A stretch of DNA of 64,000 bases from Eupeodes corollae (lineage: Eukaryota > Arthropoda > Insecta > Diptera > Syrphidae). Both the position numbers and the translations under genes were made by a program. Location of the stretch: contig NC_079148.1 of the NCBI RefSeq assembly GCF_945859685.1, forward strand, positions 53,330,421 to 53,394,420, written 5' to 3'. The notes beneath the pieces are model-generated. The model had not been told where the DNA came from, ran no database searches, and worked only from the letters and a program-made list of their open reading frames with translations. Numbering within the stretch: the first letter of the stretch is position 1; the number at the start of each line of letters is the position of its first letter. This document shows positions 47,930-59,204 of the stretch, piece after piece.

Positions 47930-50900
47930 ATTGGTTTTAAATCCATGTAAATTTTAAAGCTCAGTCTTTTAAACTTCCTTATCGAATTAATGTATTGGCA
48001 TAATACCTACAAGATACAATTGATTGCTTTGTACAGCATTCCAAGATGTCAATTTCAAATGTAATGATGCAAGGGCAGACTATACTATATACAAAACATG
48101 GATTTGCATAATCCTCCACTGTTGTTGCTATACCTAAACACAGACATTTCTACACATATAAGCTCATACATAATATTCACTCTTGAAAGTAATTATAATA
48201 TACCTACTATAACCTGCCTTAACCAAATCTATAGTCTGTATATTATGATAGTTAGCTGTTTTGGCGAGTACCATCTGCATCTATACTATTTTGTGATCAA
48301 TGAGAATTTATAGTCGCTTGAGCTCGCTAATTTGAAACACGATGTATCTCCACGAGGCTCTATGCATTTCGACCAAATTTGATTTTCTTGATATTAATAG
48401 AGTAGGGGATTTAGTTTATAAATGTATTTGTGTGTAATATATTCTTGGATAGTGATATAATTTGATTTTGTCAACTCATTAGCAACATAAATAGATTAGC
48501 CTTTGGCTTCTTAGGATTCATCAGATTTAAGGTCGAAAAAATGAGATACGTAAACATATGTATAATACAATTACAAAGGAAAATGAAAATCAGTGTCATC
48601 TCATCCTTGTTTTACTTCCCTTCCGTAAAAAGGTCAATTTCCGTTGATAGAACACAACTTTGATGAAGGTGGGGTCCTAAACATCAGGAACTTGTTTCCA
48701 CACAAATAAAATAAAAACCCAATACACATACAGACACACTGGAAAAATAAAATAAAACAAACCAACAGAATATTAACAACAACAAAAATCCAAAAAAAAC
48801 CGACAAATCGATCCTAACATGTGACATATACACACACTTTCTGGTATACACTTCTTTACTTATATATGTATAGACTATGCTGTAAGAAAAACGAACACAT
48901 CCTCCCACATTTATGATCTAAAGGGAAATGCCCGCAATATGGCTGTCACATCCTGTCTCTTATGCAGTTAACACTGGGACAAAGTGTGAGGATATCATAA
49001 ATCGTTTTATTTTCTAAAAGCGAACCCTTTTTCATCCCGCCCATGAATTTTATCTTTTATTCTCTTTATAGAGTAGCTTTTACAATGTTTGTACGTGTGT
49101 TTGTACATTTGTGTTTACTACACATATCTTTATCCATTAAACTATACACACATACTCGTATATAGTATACAGCATCAGTATGTTTGTGTGTTTTAGGGAT
49201 TTTATACATCAGAAATGAAAGAAGATGGTGGGATTTTTGGGAAGATTTTCACACATAAATGACAGGAGACGATAGGATTTCCAAAAATGTAAGCACTTCA
49301 GTTAAACTGCCATTTAACGTTGACCCCAATATAGTGTGGTATATTACAGTACCAAAACGCGTTTCACATATATCCCCATTTCCTTTTATATTTTTTGTTC
49401 GTTTTGCTGTTTTTGTTGTTGTTGTATCAGATACACAGATGGCAGAATGCTTAAAATTGGTTTAGTGTTGATCTCTGTGTTTTTCTCGTGCGATGGTTTT
49501 ATATTCCAAGGAATACAATTTCCAGTAAAAGGATATTCAAAATAAACTCAATTTATGTGTCAACAATATTTTTTACTATGCATTTCTTTTTATTGTGTTC
49601 TTGGTTGCTATAAATTTATCTTTTTGTGTTCCTATTTCGTTTGCATTATTGCATCAGGTTATGGAACATTTTCTTAGAAAAATTTTATAGGGAAACGAAA
49701 AATGTATACAAAGAATATTCCTAACAAATTGTTTACATGTATTATAATACTAAGTCTGATTGATTGGAATATGTATGGTCCTTTAGCCCTTATCTTAAAC
49801 GTACGCAATTTTCGCATAAAACTTATTTTATTTTAAGAGACACTATCTAGCCGATATCGTAGACTCAAGAGTAATAACTTTTGTCTGGGTCAAAATTTAA
49901 CCATGACCAACCAAAACAAGTAAAATCGGCTTTCTGCCTTTTTAGCACCATCATGGGTAACTCTAATATGGGTCAGATAAACCTTTATGCCTTGAACATC
50001 ACTCTCGTCTAGACTATTGAAATACCTATTCAAATACCGAAATTGATCATCCTCTTCTTCTCTCACATTCAGTGTTTTAAGGTACATTTTCACTTACATC
50101 CAATTGTTATCATCGAATCTAATAAAAAAGTAGTCTAGACGGTACACCTAACATATCCACTTAATTTGAATTAAATTTCAAGTTCTTGAAGCTCACATAT
50201 TTTATTTTAACAAGCCAGGTTGTAGTTCTTAATTTAAATATATATGTACATGAGCTAAGGAAAATATTGCTTTTTGTTTTATTTCATCATTTTTATCTGT
50301 AATTCTTCATTTTCATGGTCAAATGGACTTCTCCTTCTTGTGTTTTCTTCTTTAAAAATGATTTAGGTATGTTATTATTACCTCAAGGCCATATAATTTG
50401 TCTTAGAAAAAGAAAACACACAAAACATACACAATAAATCTTGCCTGCAAGCAGTGCCACAGAGAAGCATACTTTTGCATATACAACAAAAAAAAGGAAA
50501 AATATTAAATGCTTCAGTAAAAAAGTTATTCTTAAGTCCTTATTGCGTACACTCGGGCGTATACTTTACTTTTTTTCGCCCTACTAAGCGGTCTTTAAAT
50601 CTGACTACAAATTGCCCCCACTTCTTTGTTAAACTTTTCATTGCAACTTTATATAGAATGAAGAACTTTTAAAATTGTCGGTTGTTGGTTGGTGGGTTGG
50701 TTGGTCGATCTGACGTCCCTGAGCTTGCCGCCATGTTAACTATATAAGTAGCTAGATCCGCAGCAGTCGGGTGCGTCGCTGTCCCACAGCTGGGAGCAAA
50801 TGATAAAAAAAGAACTCTAACTTTATAAAACTGAAATTAATTTAGTCGAAGTGATTTATCTCGGACAGTATTTGGCATTTTCCTTTTCTTTTTTTTTGTT

Positions 50901-51222
50901 GTATTCTTTGCTTCTTTCATTTTTATTTCTATTATGTTTTTTTTTTGTTTCCTTTTCCCCAAGCGTAGTACGTTTTTGACTGATTCCCTAAAGTGAATCT
51001 TGCAATGCGATTGTTCGCAAAGTTTTCTCTCTAGTTAAATCATAAAACTCTATAACTTTTACCTTTTTCCAAATTCCGGGAGTAAAGGGTGAATAAATAC
51101 AGAATGGCAGAAAATGTCCGCAGGCACTTCGATTTTGAAAAAAAGGAGGAAGAGAGAGGAAGAGCAAAAGAAAATAATAGTGATTTATTTTTTTTGAAAT
51201 ACAAAAAATTTACCTTTTTCAG
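47930..51222 (+). other. Teneurin intron 2, last block
   Basis: This AT-rich intron has no recognised element. A compact GC-richer patch at about 50685-50795 includes TATATAAG (50741-50748). The block ends with TACCTTTTTCAG, the acceptor of exon C. Confidence 0.55.
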
Positions 51223-51390
51223 GTTTGATGTCCTGGTAAATGGAGGCGGTGCTGTAACATTACAATTCCAGAGATCACCTTTTCGTCCACTTACACGAAC
51301 AGTTTTTGTACCATGGAATAGAATTGTTGTACTACCACCAGTTCAGATGCAACTAAGCGATGAAGATGAACATGCAAGGACAGCTATTAA
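51223..51390 (+). CDS. Ten-a: Teneurin exon C: rest of the TTR domain
   Basis: The acceptor TTTTTCAG precedes 51223. The first base completes the Trp begun in exon B, then FDVLVNGGGAVTLQFQRSPF and RPLTRTVFVPWNRIVVLPPV are encoded, ending in the acidic DEDEHARTAIK stretch. The GTGAGT donor is at 51391 with phase 2 (AA|). The GG(W/M)FD-VNGG motif and the PF-R-VFVPWN strand are the most conserved part of the teneurin TTR-like domain, linking the EGF stalk to the barrel. An open frame extends upstream to 51089, but that part is intron. Confidence 0.94.
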
Positions 51391-51516
51391 GTGAGTTTCA
51401 ATATACAAACAGAATACAACAACAACAAAAATAGAAAAACTAAGCAAAAGAAACATTTTTTTAAAAGAACAGAACGAAGTTTGATTTTGAAAACCATTTT
51501 ATTTTTTTATGATTAG
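51391..51516 (+). other. Ten-a: Short 126 bp teneurin intron
   Basis: GTGAGT...ATTAG; it has in-frame stops and is A/T-rich. It is the only short intron of the five. Retention would truncate the protein. Confidence 0.9.
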
Positions 51517-51709
51517 AATTGCATCACAGAATCCCGCTTTGACGTTCCTCAATTCGATTCTGTATCATTTTTCGGATGAACCTTTGGACTCGAGTAAAAT
51601 TTGCATCGTTCACGACCACGAACAGTTGAAGCCTCAATTGATATCAACATGGATGCCCAATGGGGTTGGAGCTATGCCAGGAAAGAGAGTTGTTTTTGCT
51701 GAAACCCAG
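51517..51709 (+). CDS. Ten-a: Teneurin exon D: variable linker and entry to FN-plug
   Basis: The first base completes the AA| codon of exon C. The exon reads IASQNPALTFLNSILYHFSD, then EPLDSSKICIVHDHEQLKPQ, then LISTWMPNGVGAMPGKRVVF and AETQ, ending in phase 0 at the GTGAGC donor (51710). The first half looks like a fast-changing linker. The HDHEQLKPQ...W and FAETQ parts are conserved in teneurins just before the FN-plug, a beta-sandwich that closes the bottom of the YD-repeat barrel. The Met at 51509 lies in the intron. Confidence 0.92.
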
Positions 51710-52794
51710 GTGAGCTTATTTTTTATTTTTTTATAAGTCCATCAACCTTCGTATAGCTTAAAGGCAAAATACCTACACGTACATATATACTATATATTAC
51801 AACCAAAACTTTCATTAAAGAACTACCTACCCTTGATGCCATAGCATCAGCCATCCAAATAGCTTGCGCTTTAACATACCTGCTCAGGTGAAGTTGGCTT
51901 CTTTAATTAACTTTAAATTATGAAAATGAGTAGTATTCAGATTTTTTGTGTTTCCTCTTGAATCAAAACAAAACAAAAATTAATGAATTTACTTAAAAGA
52001 AAGGAGCTTTTTTAGAGACAAAATACAGTGAACAAAAGTGAAGAGACAGAGAAAGTAGGAAACATTTTTGAATTTGTCTGTCTTCCTGTTGGAAAAGAAA
52101 ATGGCAACTTAATTGAAATACAAAAATGTTTAATTATTTTCTGTGGACAGGAGTGATGTTTTGTTTTATGATTTTTTTTTTGTTCTTACATCCTTTTATG
52201 TATGTTTGATTGTGTGGAAGATCTTAAATTAACTTGGATACGAAAAAAAACTAGCTTAAATAGTAAGACGACTTTATAAGAAAGAAAGAATTTTTTGATA
52301 GTTGATTTTTTTAATGACGGGAGTGTAAAAAGCATCATTTTTGGAGAGAGTGCTAAAATTCAATTATAATTTTTCAAGAACTCTTTTGCTAACTTAAAAT
52401 CTTGCAAGATACGTATAGTCAGGTAGATGTTTAAGGCCTTTTTACCTTAAGCAGAAATAGAACGTTGTGTTTGATATCTTAGTTCCATTAAGTGTTTTGG
52501 TTGAGATTTAAAAATTTACGAGAACCAATACTGGTCTATATTTTTGTATGATCATGTTTTAAAGATAAACTTAGCAATTTGAGCTAAATTTTCAAGAAAA
52601 CTATACTTTTCAAAACATTGAAAGTTTTTGACGAAAAAAATATTATTCCCCCGGAGTGTTTGGTTTCCGAAAGGGACATAATTCGTCCAATCCAGTTACA
52701 AAAATATGTTAAAATGTCAGGTCAAACTTCGATAAGCGGAAATCAACTGGGCTTGTGTTAGTTGATGTGGAATAAGCATTTGTCTCAGTGTGGC
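51710..52794 (+). other. Teneurin intron 4, first block
   Basis: This is AT-rich intron with no recognised element before LINE-A copy A3. Confidence 0.55.
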
Positions 52795-54890
52795 TAAACG
52801 CATTACTTATTTACTTAAGGTGGTGCTACAATCTGGGGCGGACCTGGGCCTCAACGAACATGTGTCTCCAGCCAGCTCGGTCCATAGCTGGTTGGTTGAG
52901 GTCTTCTCCCACCTGGGTGTGCTACCTGAGTCGCGGTCTTCCTCTACTGCACCGTCCGTCAGGATTGGTTTCAAAGACCTTCCGGGCTGGAGCGTTGATG
53001 TCCATTCGCTCTACATGACCTAGCCATCTAAGCCGTTGGACTTTAATTCTGCTAAATAGGTCAGTGTCGCTGTACAGCCCGTACAGTTCGTCGTTATATC
53101 TTCTCCTCCATTCTCTATCTATGTGTCCTGGACCAAAAATCATCCAAAGAATTTTTCTATCGAAGCATCCTAAGACGCTTTCATCTTTCTTTGATAGGGT
53201 ACAGGCCTCAGCGCCATAAATGAGAACCGGGATAGTGAGTGTGAGATGTGAGATGCTCGAGAGAGGACTTTACTTCTCAATTGCCTTCTAAGTCCAAAGA
53301 AGCAGCGCTTTGCAAGAGTTATTCCTTGTTTGATTTCAACGCTGGTGTAGTTGTCTGTGTTAAAAGCGGTGCCTAGGTAGACAAAGTCCTTAACTACCTC
53401 AAAGTTATAGCTGTGTATGGTGACGTTTTGTCCAAGACAACGTTGTTCAGTGTCCTTTTTTGATGACAGCATATACTTGGTCTTGCCCTCATTCACCTCT
53501 AAGCCCATTTTTCTCACTTCCGTCAAAATGCTCAAAAATGCTTCAGTGACATCACGCTTTGATCTTCCAATTATGTCAATATCATCTGCGTATCCGAGTA
53601 ACTGGATGGAACTTTGGAAGATTGTGCCTCTAGTGTTGACGGTTGAGTTTTGCACATTTTTTCCAGAGCGATGTTGAAGAAGTCGCATGACAGTGCATCG
53701 CCTTGTCTAAAACCTTTTTTGACATCAAATGCATCGGTGAGATCTTTTCGGACCTTGATAGAACAGCGTGCATTCTCCATCGTCATTCTACGAAAACGGA
53801 TAAGCTTGACATGGATGCCAAAACTAGACATTGCTCTGTAGAGCTCTTCCCTATATATACGCGGCTTTAAAATTGGATGGTGGGTATCAATTTGAAGTTC
53901 CTAGGTTTTTAAAAAGATCTTCCGTAGTGTGAATATTTGGTCGATAGTGGAATTTCCTGGTGTGAAGCCACACTGATAAGGAACAATCAGCCTTTTGACC
54001 AACGCAATTTAGAGGGTCTCCTTTGTTATGTATTGGGCACACTATGCTGAGATTCCACTCATCGGGCATGCTTAGGGTGAGTATTTCTATCTCCCTTACA
54101 ACGGAATTCGATTCGTCACCGCCGTTATATAATTTGCAGAAGTAGTCTTCCCATATTCTTAACATCGACTGCGGTTCTAATACGATGTTCCCCTGATCGT
54201 CTTTACAGGCTTCGGTTCGTGGCTGGTACCCTTGGAAGGTTTTTTTACCTTTTGGTAAAATTTACGAACCTCATTCCTGTTGTGACGTCCATCTATCTCC
54301 TTGATCGCGCGCTTCTCATGCTCTCGTTTTTTCCATCTAAGAAGGCGGTGTTCCTCTTTTTTCTTCTGCTCGTAGAGCTCACGAGCAGTGCAGCGACGTT
54401 TGTATGCTTGTTGTTCCACTGCGTGCGCTTACTTGAAACCTTGCACTTCAGAGGCGGCATCTCTGATGGCTGCAAGGAAATGTTGCTACTGGTTTTCATT
54501 GCTTAATGAAGGCAGCATGGGACTCTTTAAGAGGTTATTAGAGACTCGATCGGAAAAGGACATGGTAGTCTTTTGCGTTTGTAGCCATTTAACGTCGAAT
54601 CTTCTCACAGTACTTCCTCGTTTTGGCTTGGATCGGGATATCCGTGGCCGTACCTTGGCTACAACGAGGTAGTAGTCCGAGTCAATGTTTGCCCCTCGGA
54701 ATGTTCGGATATCATGTATACTGGAAAAGTGTCGTGCGTCGATTGCAATGTGGTCAATTTGGTTGACGGTTGATTGATCAGGAGATTTACATCTCCCCTT
54801 GTAGATATTGAGATGTGTGAACTGCGTACTAGCTACCAGAACGTCTCGCCCCGCAGCGAAAGCGATCAGCCTGAATCCATTGTCGCAGTT
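52795..54890 (-). mobile_element. LINE-A copy A3, longest copy
   Basis: This minus-strand non-LTR retrotransposon is 5'-truncated near 54890. In 5' to 3' order it has an endonuclease end with RGANIDSDYYLV (near 54685, the SDH-like motif of apurinic-type endonucleases), a basic linker (54177-54500), an RT with FRQGDALSCDFFN (53691-53730) and LLGYADDIDIIGR (53563-53600), a VYLGT thumb motif, then a C terminus with RIKVQRLRWLGHVERMD (53010-53062) and GRPRLR. There is no RNase H. The 3' end is the complement of ACTTAAGGTGGTGCTACAAT (52814-52833), preceded by an ACTT-type tail. A deletion near 54000 and frameshifts make it inactive. The layout resembles RTE-like or CR1-like LINEs; I leave the clade open. 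Confidence 0.9.
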
Positions 54891-55027
54891 TAATTTCCTT
54901 TATAATAAGCAACGTATTATACGTGGTTAACTGTGGCGTATGCGTTATATTTTGAATTAATAGAATATATATTAAAGGTATGTTAAAGCTATTTTTTGCA
55001 ACTTTCTGTTGGTTTATTATTTTTAAA
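54891..55027 (+). other. Gap between LINE-A copy A3 and mariner M2
   Basis: This is AT-rich spacer with no recognised feature. Confidence 0.5.
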
Positions 55028-56246
55028 CAGGGTTATCCACTTTCAAAAGTAAGCGTTCATAAATAAAACAAATAGAATATTTTTTGTCATGATATTTCTT
55101 TTCATTACAAAGCTTGAACGTTGACATTATATGTGAAATAATACATCATTTAAATGCCATCACGCGAATTGTTGCATTAATCGATTCTTTTGAGATAATT
55201 TTCGACAACTTTTAGACAAACATTGGGTGGTATCTCACCCCCAACTTGATGAATGCTGGTTTTTAAGTGCTCAAGAATTGAAAATTTATCTACGTAAGCA
55301 CGGTCTTTCGCGTAGCCCCACACAAAAAAAGTTCAGCGGCCTTAAATCGCATGGTCTTGCTGGCCAATTTATATCGCCATGGCGAGGATTTAAGCGGCCA
55401 GGAAATGTCTCTTGCAATAAAGCTATATTCGTTCGAGTTGTGTGGCATTTGGCAATGCCCTTTTGAAACCACATTTTTTCCAAGTCGAATTCCTCAATAC
55501 TAGGTAAAAATAAGTCGGTTACTATATGGCCATAAAGCAAATTGACATCATCGTTCTCAAAGAAGTAAGGTCCAAACACGCCTCTGGACCAAAGAGTGCA
55601 CCAAACAGAGACTTGTATATGTATTGGCTTCTCTTTCATAACTTGTGGATTCTTAGAACCCCAAATACTATCATACCCACGAGTGAAAAATCTTCTTCGT
55701 CGCTAAGGAACATTTTGTTCGAAAAATCGACATCAACCGCCTGTTTTTCAAGCGTCCATTCGAGCTGAATAAGCTGGACTTTATATAGTTGTAGGTATAT
55801 ATCCAAATACAAAATACGCGATAATGTACCGTAAGACAGTCCTAGTTCCTAAGAACGACGAGACAATCAACACATTCGGGTCTTCAGCAACACTTTCACT
55901 TAGAGCAGCTATATTTTCAGTGGTACGAGCGAAGCGATGATGCACAAGCCTTACAACATCTGTAACCAATCCAGTATCTTCAAATTTCTTCATAACTTTG
56001 ACAATTGCTTGCGTAGTTGGACGATTATGTTAAACAAAACCTCCTCTTAAGGCATCCTATGTGGCTGTGGCCGAATCACCGTTTTTTTTTAGCAGGTTTT
56101 AAGAATTTTTATGCGTTGTGCTATAGTAAAGCCATCTATTTTTGTAAATGTCAAGCTTTCAACTGAGAACAAAAAATGGTTTAACAACTTAATTGGACAG
56201 AAGTCATATTCCAACCCTATACTGATTCCGAAAAATGGGTACCCCG
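55028..56246 (-). mobile_element. Mariner-like element M2, sister of M1
   Basis: This 1.22 kb element has a left end CAGGGTTATCC identical to M1 and an eroded right end (GGGTACCCCG near 56238-56247). It is collinear with M1 but has no SINE insertions, so it gives the empty-site sequence for both SINEs in M1. A minus-strand transposase remnant fills most of it. Confidence 0.88.
55286..56140 (-). pseudogene. Mariner transposase remnant of M2
   Basis: The N-terminal IDGFTIAQRIKIL is readable near 56090-56136. Then come KFEDTGLVTDV and ENIAALSESVAEDPNV (55781-55993), then GVFGPYFFENDDV and MWFQKGIAKCHT (55286-55639). This is the order helix-turn-helix, linker, DDE core of a mariner transposase. 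In the core, Gly sits where the second catalytic Asp belongs and Asn where the third belongs (RPLNFF), with 41 residues between them, the same DD41D spacing as M3. Frameshifts and stops separate the pieces. The enzyme is dead. Confidence 0.85.
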
Positions 56247-58253
56247 TGGCATTCATATGAAGTTTGGCATTTAGTTTCGAAGTCCACCTATCAGAAGACT
56301 TATTTTATTTTGGCATTAAATGCTTTGAAAACTTAACCTATATTGATGCATTTTTATGTTATCATCGATATGTTCAGAAACAGCATTCTTTGCTTTAAAG
56401 CCATTTTGTAAATCAATATAACCTTCGACTTATACAATCCTTCCTTTTTGTATAGAATTTATCCAATGGCTGCAAGGATCTTCGTTGCGTCTTTTATTTG
56501 GTTCTTTGAAAAAAAAAGAGATATAATCCATACATATTATAAATGATACTATAATATTAATACACTAGATTCTAAAGTATTATGAAAAATAATATGAAGA
56601 TAGTAACATGGGTAAGGTATACCTATTTATCTGTCATTTTTTTCACAAAGGCACAAACATACCTTGTGTTGTGTATATTAAGTTTCTTTGATGGAAGTGA
56701 CTGAAAAGCAGCTCATACAATACTATACACTATTATACACTACACGTATCCTCTTAAAGTCACCCTTGAGATTTTGCTCTTGCCTTTTCATTTAATATTT
56801 TTTTTCTTTCTTATTTACTAAAATACATACTATACACATATGTATATATACATACATGCATATAGAATAGAAAAGCGAGTAAAAATAAAAATAGTTAGGT
56901 AAAAAAATAATACTCAAAATCACTAGTGCTGAAAACATGGAAAATGCATGACAACAGCAGAAACTGTTCCATTGGAACATCCATACTTTTATACGTATGT
57001 GTATGTGTACCTACCTGTTCTATAGGTATAGAAGTTGTAGATAGGTACATACAGTACACACTCGCTCGACCGACAGTTACTACTTCTTCATATTACATAC
57101 TATAAGCAAAAAGCACCGTTGAGAGCGTTACGATCCTACCTACAGCAACAGCATGAAAAGATGATGAAAAAATAAGAGCAAAGAAAAAAGAATGTCTGCA
57201 AAACAAGACTAGGTATAGGTGAAGGTATATCCTTCACGAAAATGCAATTTTTGAAACGAAAAACACAACGACGACCGCGTTCGTTGGAGACGTCGTCGGC
57301 GGTGTAGCGTCCTCGTAGTCGTCCTCGTCTTCGTCCTCGTCGCCGTTGGTGGCGTCATCGTCGTCGTTATTTTCGGAACACTGAAAACATCGTTCACTCA
57401 CATCCCAAGACTGGACTACATCAGACTTGCTCCAGTGCTGCGTTCTGTACTCAATACCTACATATTATATAAGTATAAAGAAACTTACATCCAGTACCAA
57501 TACAGCAATATGTACACAGCTAGCATAACGGTGCTGGGGCTGGCGGTGGTGCCGCCTGGTGAATTCAATTTCGCATTGGAATGATTTCCACGTAGCCGTG
57601 CCCTGGAAAAACATTCTCCCCCCTTATATCTTACCCCCGAGTAACATGTGCAGCGCAAACAGTATTTTCAGACAAGTGTTGATCTAGGATTCAGGACCTG
57701 GCCAAGAGTATGAATTATTATTAGTGTGTGTATTTGTTTGTATGTATGTAAGTACCTTTGTATATATATACACATTCTTTGGTCATCGCGTATATTATCT
57801 CTAGTTAAACTATACCACCCTCATAGTTTAAAACTTGGTAGATTTTTCTATCTTCTATTTTTTAATTTTTTCAAAGGACGTCTGCCCTTTTATGATTTTT
57901 TGCTGATACAAGTTATAAGTGTGTTTATATATGTATGTTTGTATGTTATTCGAGAATATATAGCGGTTTTTTATTTTTCGATTTAATTGCATTGTCCACT
58001 ATATCAGAAACTTCTCCGAAAAACACAATAAAGAATGATATAAAATTATAGCAACCAACTAAGAAGATTTTTTAAAATATTACTATAATAATAAAATTAA
58101 TTATATAATAATAAATTTAATTTTGTATAGGTTTTATTCGTTTCCAATTTTGAAAAATCTGTATTTACACCCATTGGGAGACTTGACAAATTACCAAATT
58201 TGAATGCTCACGAATACGTTGAGCTCTCGTAATATCTAAAAATAACAAAATAA
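56247..58253 (+). other. Teneurin intron 4 block with CGT-rich patch
   Basis: This AT-rich intron is interrupted by a CGTC/CCTCGT-rich patch at 57267-57370 and a GC-richer stretch at about 57528-57620. Frames across the patch reflect the triplet repeat. I see no element. Confidence 0.55.
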
Positions 58254-58544
58254 ATTGGGTGGCGCAGCAGTCCGTTGAGAACGAGGGCCTAGTGACTTAC
58301 AACTCTCAACCATTCCTGTGTGCGAGTTATGTTGTCAGGAATGGAGGGACCTACAGTTTATGTGCCGAATCCGAACGGCTAATTTCAGAAAGCACTTTTT
58401 CATGACAAGACTTACTCTTGGAGAATTTGTCAATTCCTCGCAAGAGGCAGTATCCGTAAAAAAACTTTAGATGGCATAGGCAGGGATCGAAACGAAGACC
58501 TCTGGTATGACAGCCCAAGGCACTAACCATCATGCTACGAGTAC
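58254..58544 (-). mobile_element. tRNA-Asp-type SINE, copy S7
   Basis: This full-length minus-strand copy has its tail at 58244-58257, the shared 3' end at 58258-58290, the body, then a head whose complement reads GTACTCGTAGCATGATGG, CTGTCAT and TTTCGATCCCTGCC. A possible duplication (AATATCTAAAAAT at 58231 and AATATCTAACAAT at 58556) is offset 11 bases from the head, so I treat it as tentative. Confidence 0.88.
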
Positions 58545-58554
58545 GACAATATCG

Positions 58555-59204
58555 GAATATCTAACAATCCTTTAACAATCCCCTAATTTTAAATTTCAAA
58601 TGTGAAATTTTAAAATAGTAAAAGAAACATGTTAAAGAATCAGAGAGTATATTGGTACTTAAGTACATCTCAATTTTCTTCATACTTATGTTTGAAAATT
58701 ATACAACTCAGAGTTCACCAAAACTCGTACTTGTGGTAGGAAACATATTTATAAATACTTAAAGTACTCAAATCAAATTTTAAGTTCTCAACTTGTATCA
58801 ATTTATTTTGCACTTTAATGTCCTTTTAATGCTTAAGTACTGTCCAATACTCATGTGCTCTAAAGATTATCAAGTAATATTTTTGAAGTATACTTGAAGT
58901 TAATTTTAACTTAAAAGAAATCAAAGTAAAAAACGAATTGAAACGGAATTAATATTCAAAAGGAATCGAAATGAAGAATTCAAGTTAGCCACGAGTCTCA
59001 GTATATGAATACTACTAATTTTGAAGTATAGAATGTATTGGTTTGATATTAAAAAAAAAGCATACAAGAAGTAATTGATGTTTATTTCATCAAAGAAGAA
59101 AAAAAATAGTGGAAAACGAAATCAGTCAAATATGTACGCCATGGTTTTGGTTTAAAGAAAGTATCCTTTTTCAAAAAAAAGTTTTACAACCTAAAAATGT
59201 TACT
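58555..59204 (+). other. Teneurin intron 4 spacer
   Basis: AT-rich; nothing recognised. Confidence 0.5.

Noticed and set aside
47417..47950. 177-residue plus-strand frame, one of the longest in the introns
   Set aside because: Its second half is SINE S6 read antisense and the first half is AT-rich noise. There is no family similarity.
51089..51222. Upstream extension of exon C (Glu/Lys-rich)
   Set aside because: It is intronic: a strong CAG acceptor at 51220-51222 joins in phase to exon B and the extension has no teneurin similarity.
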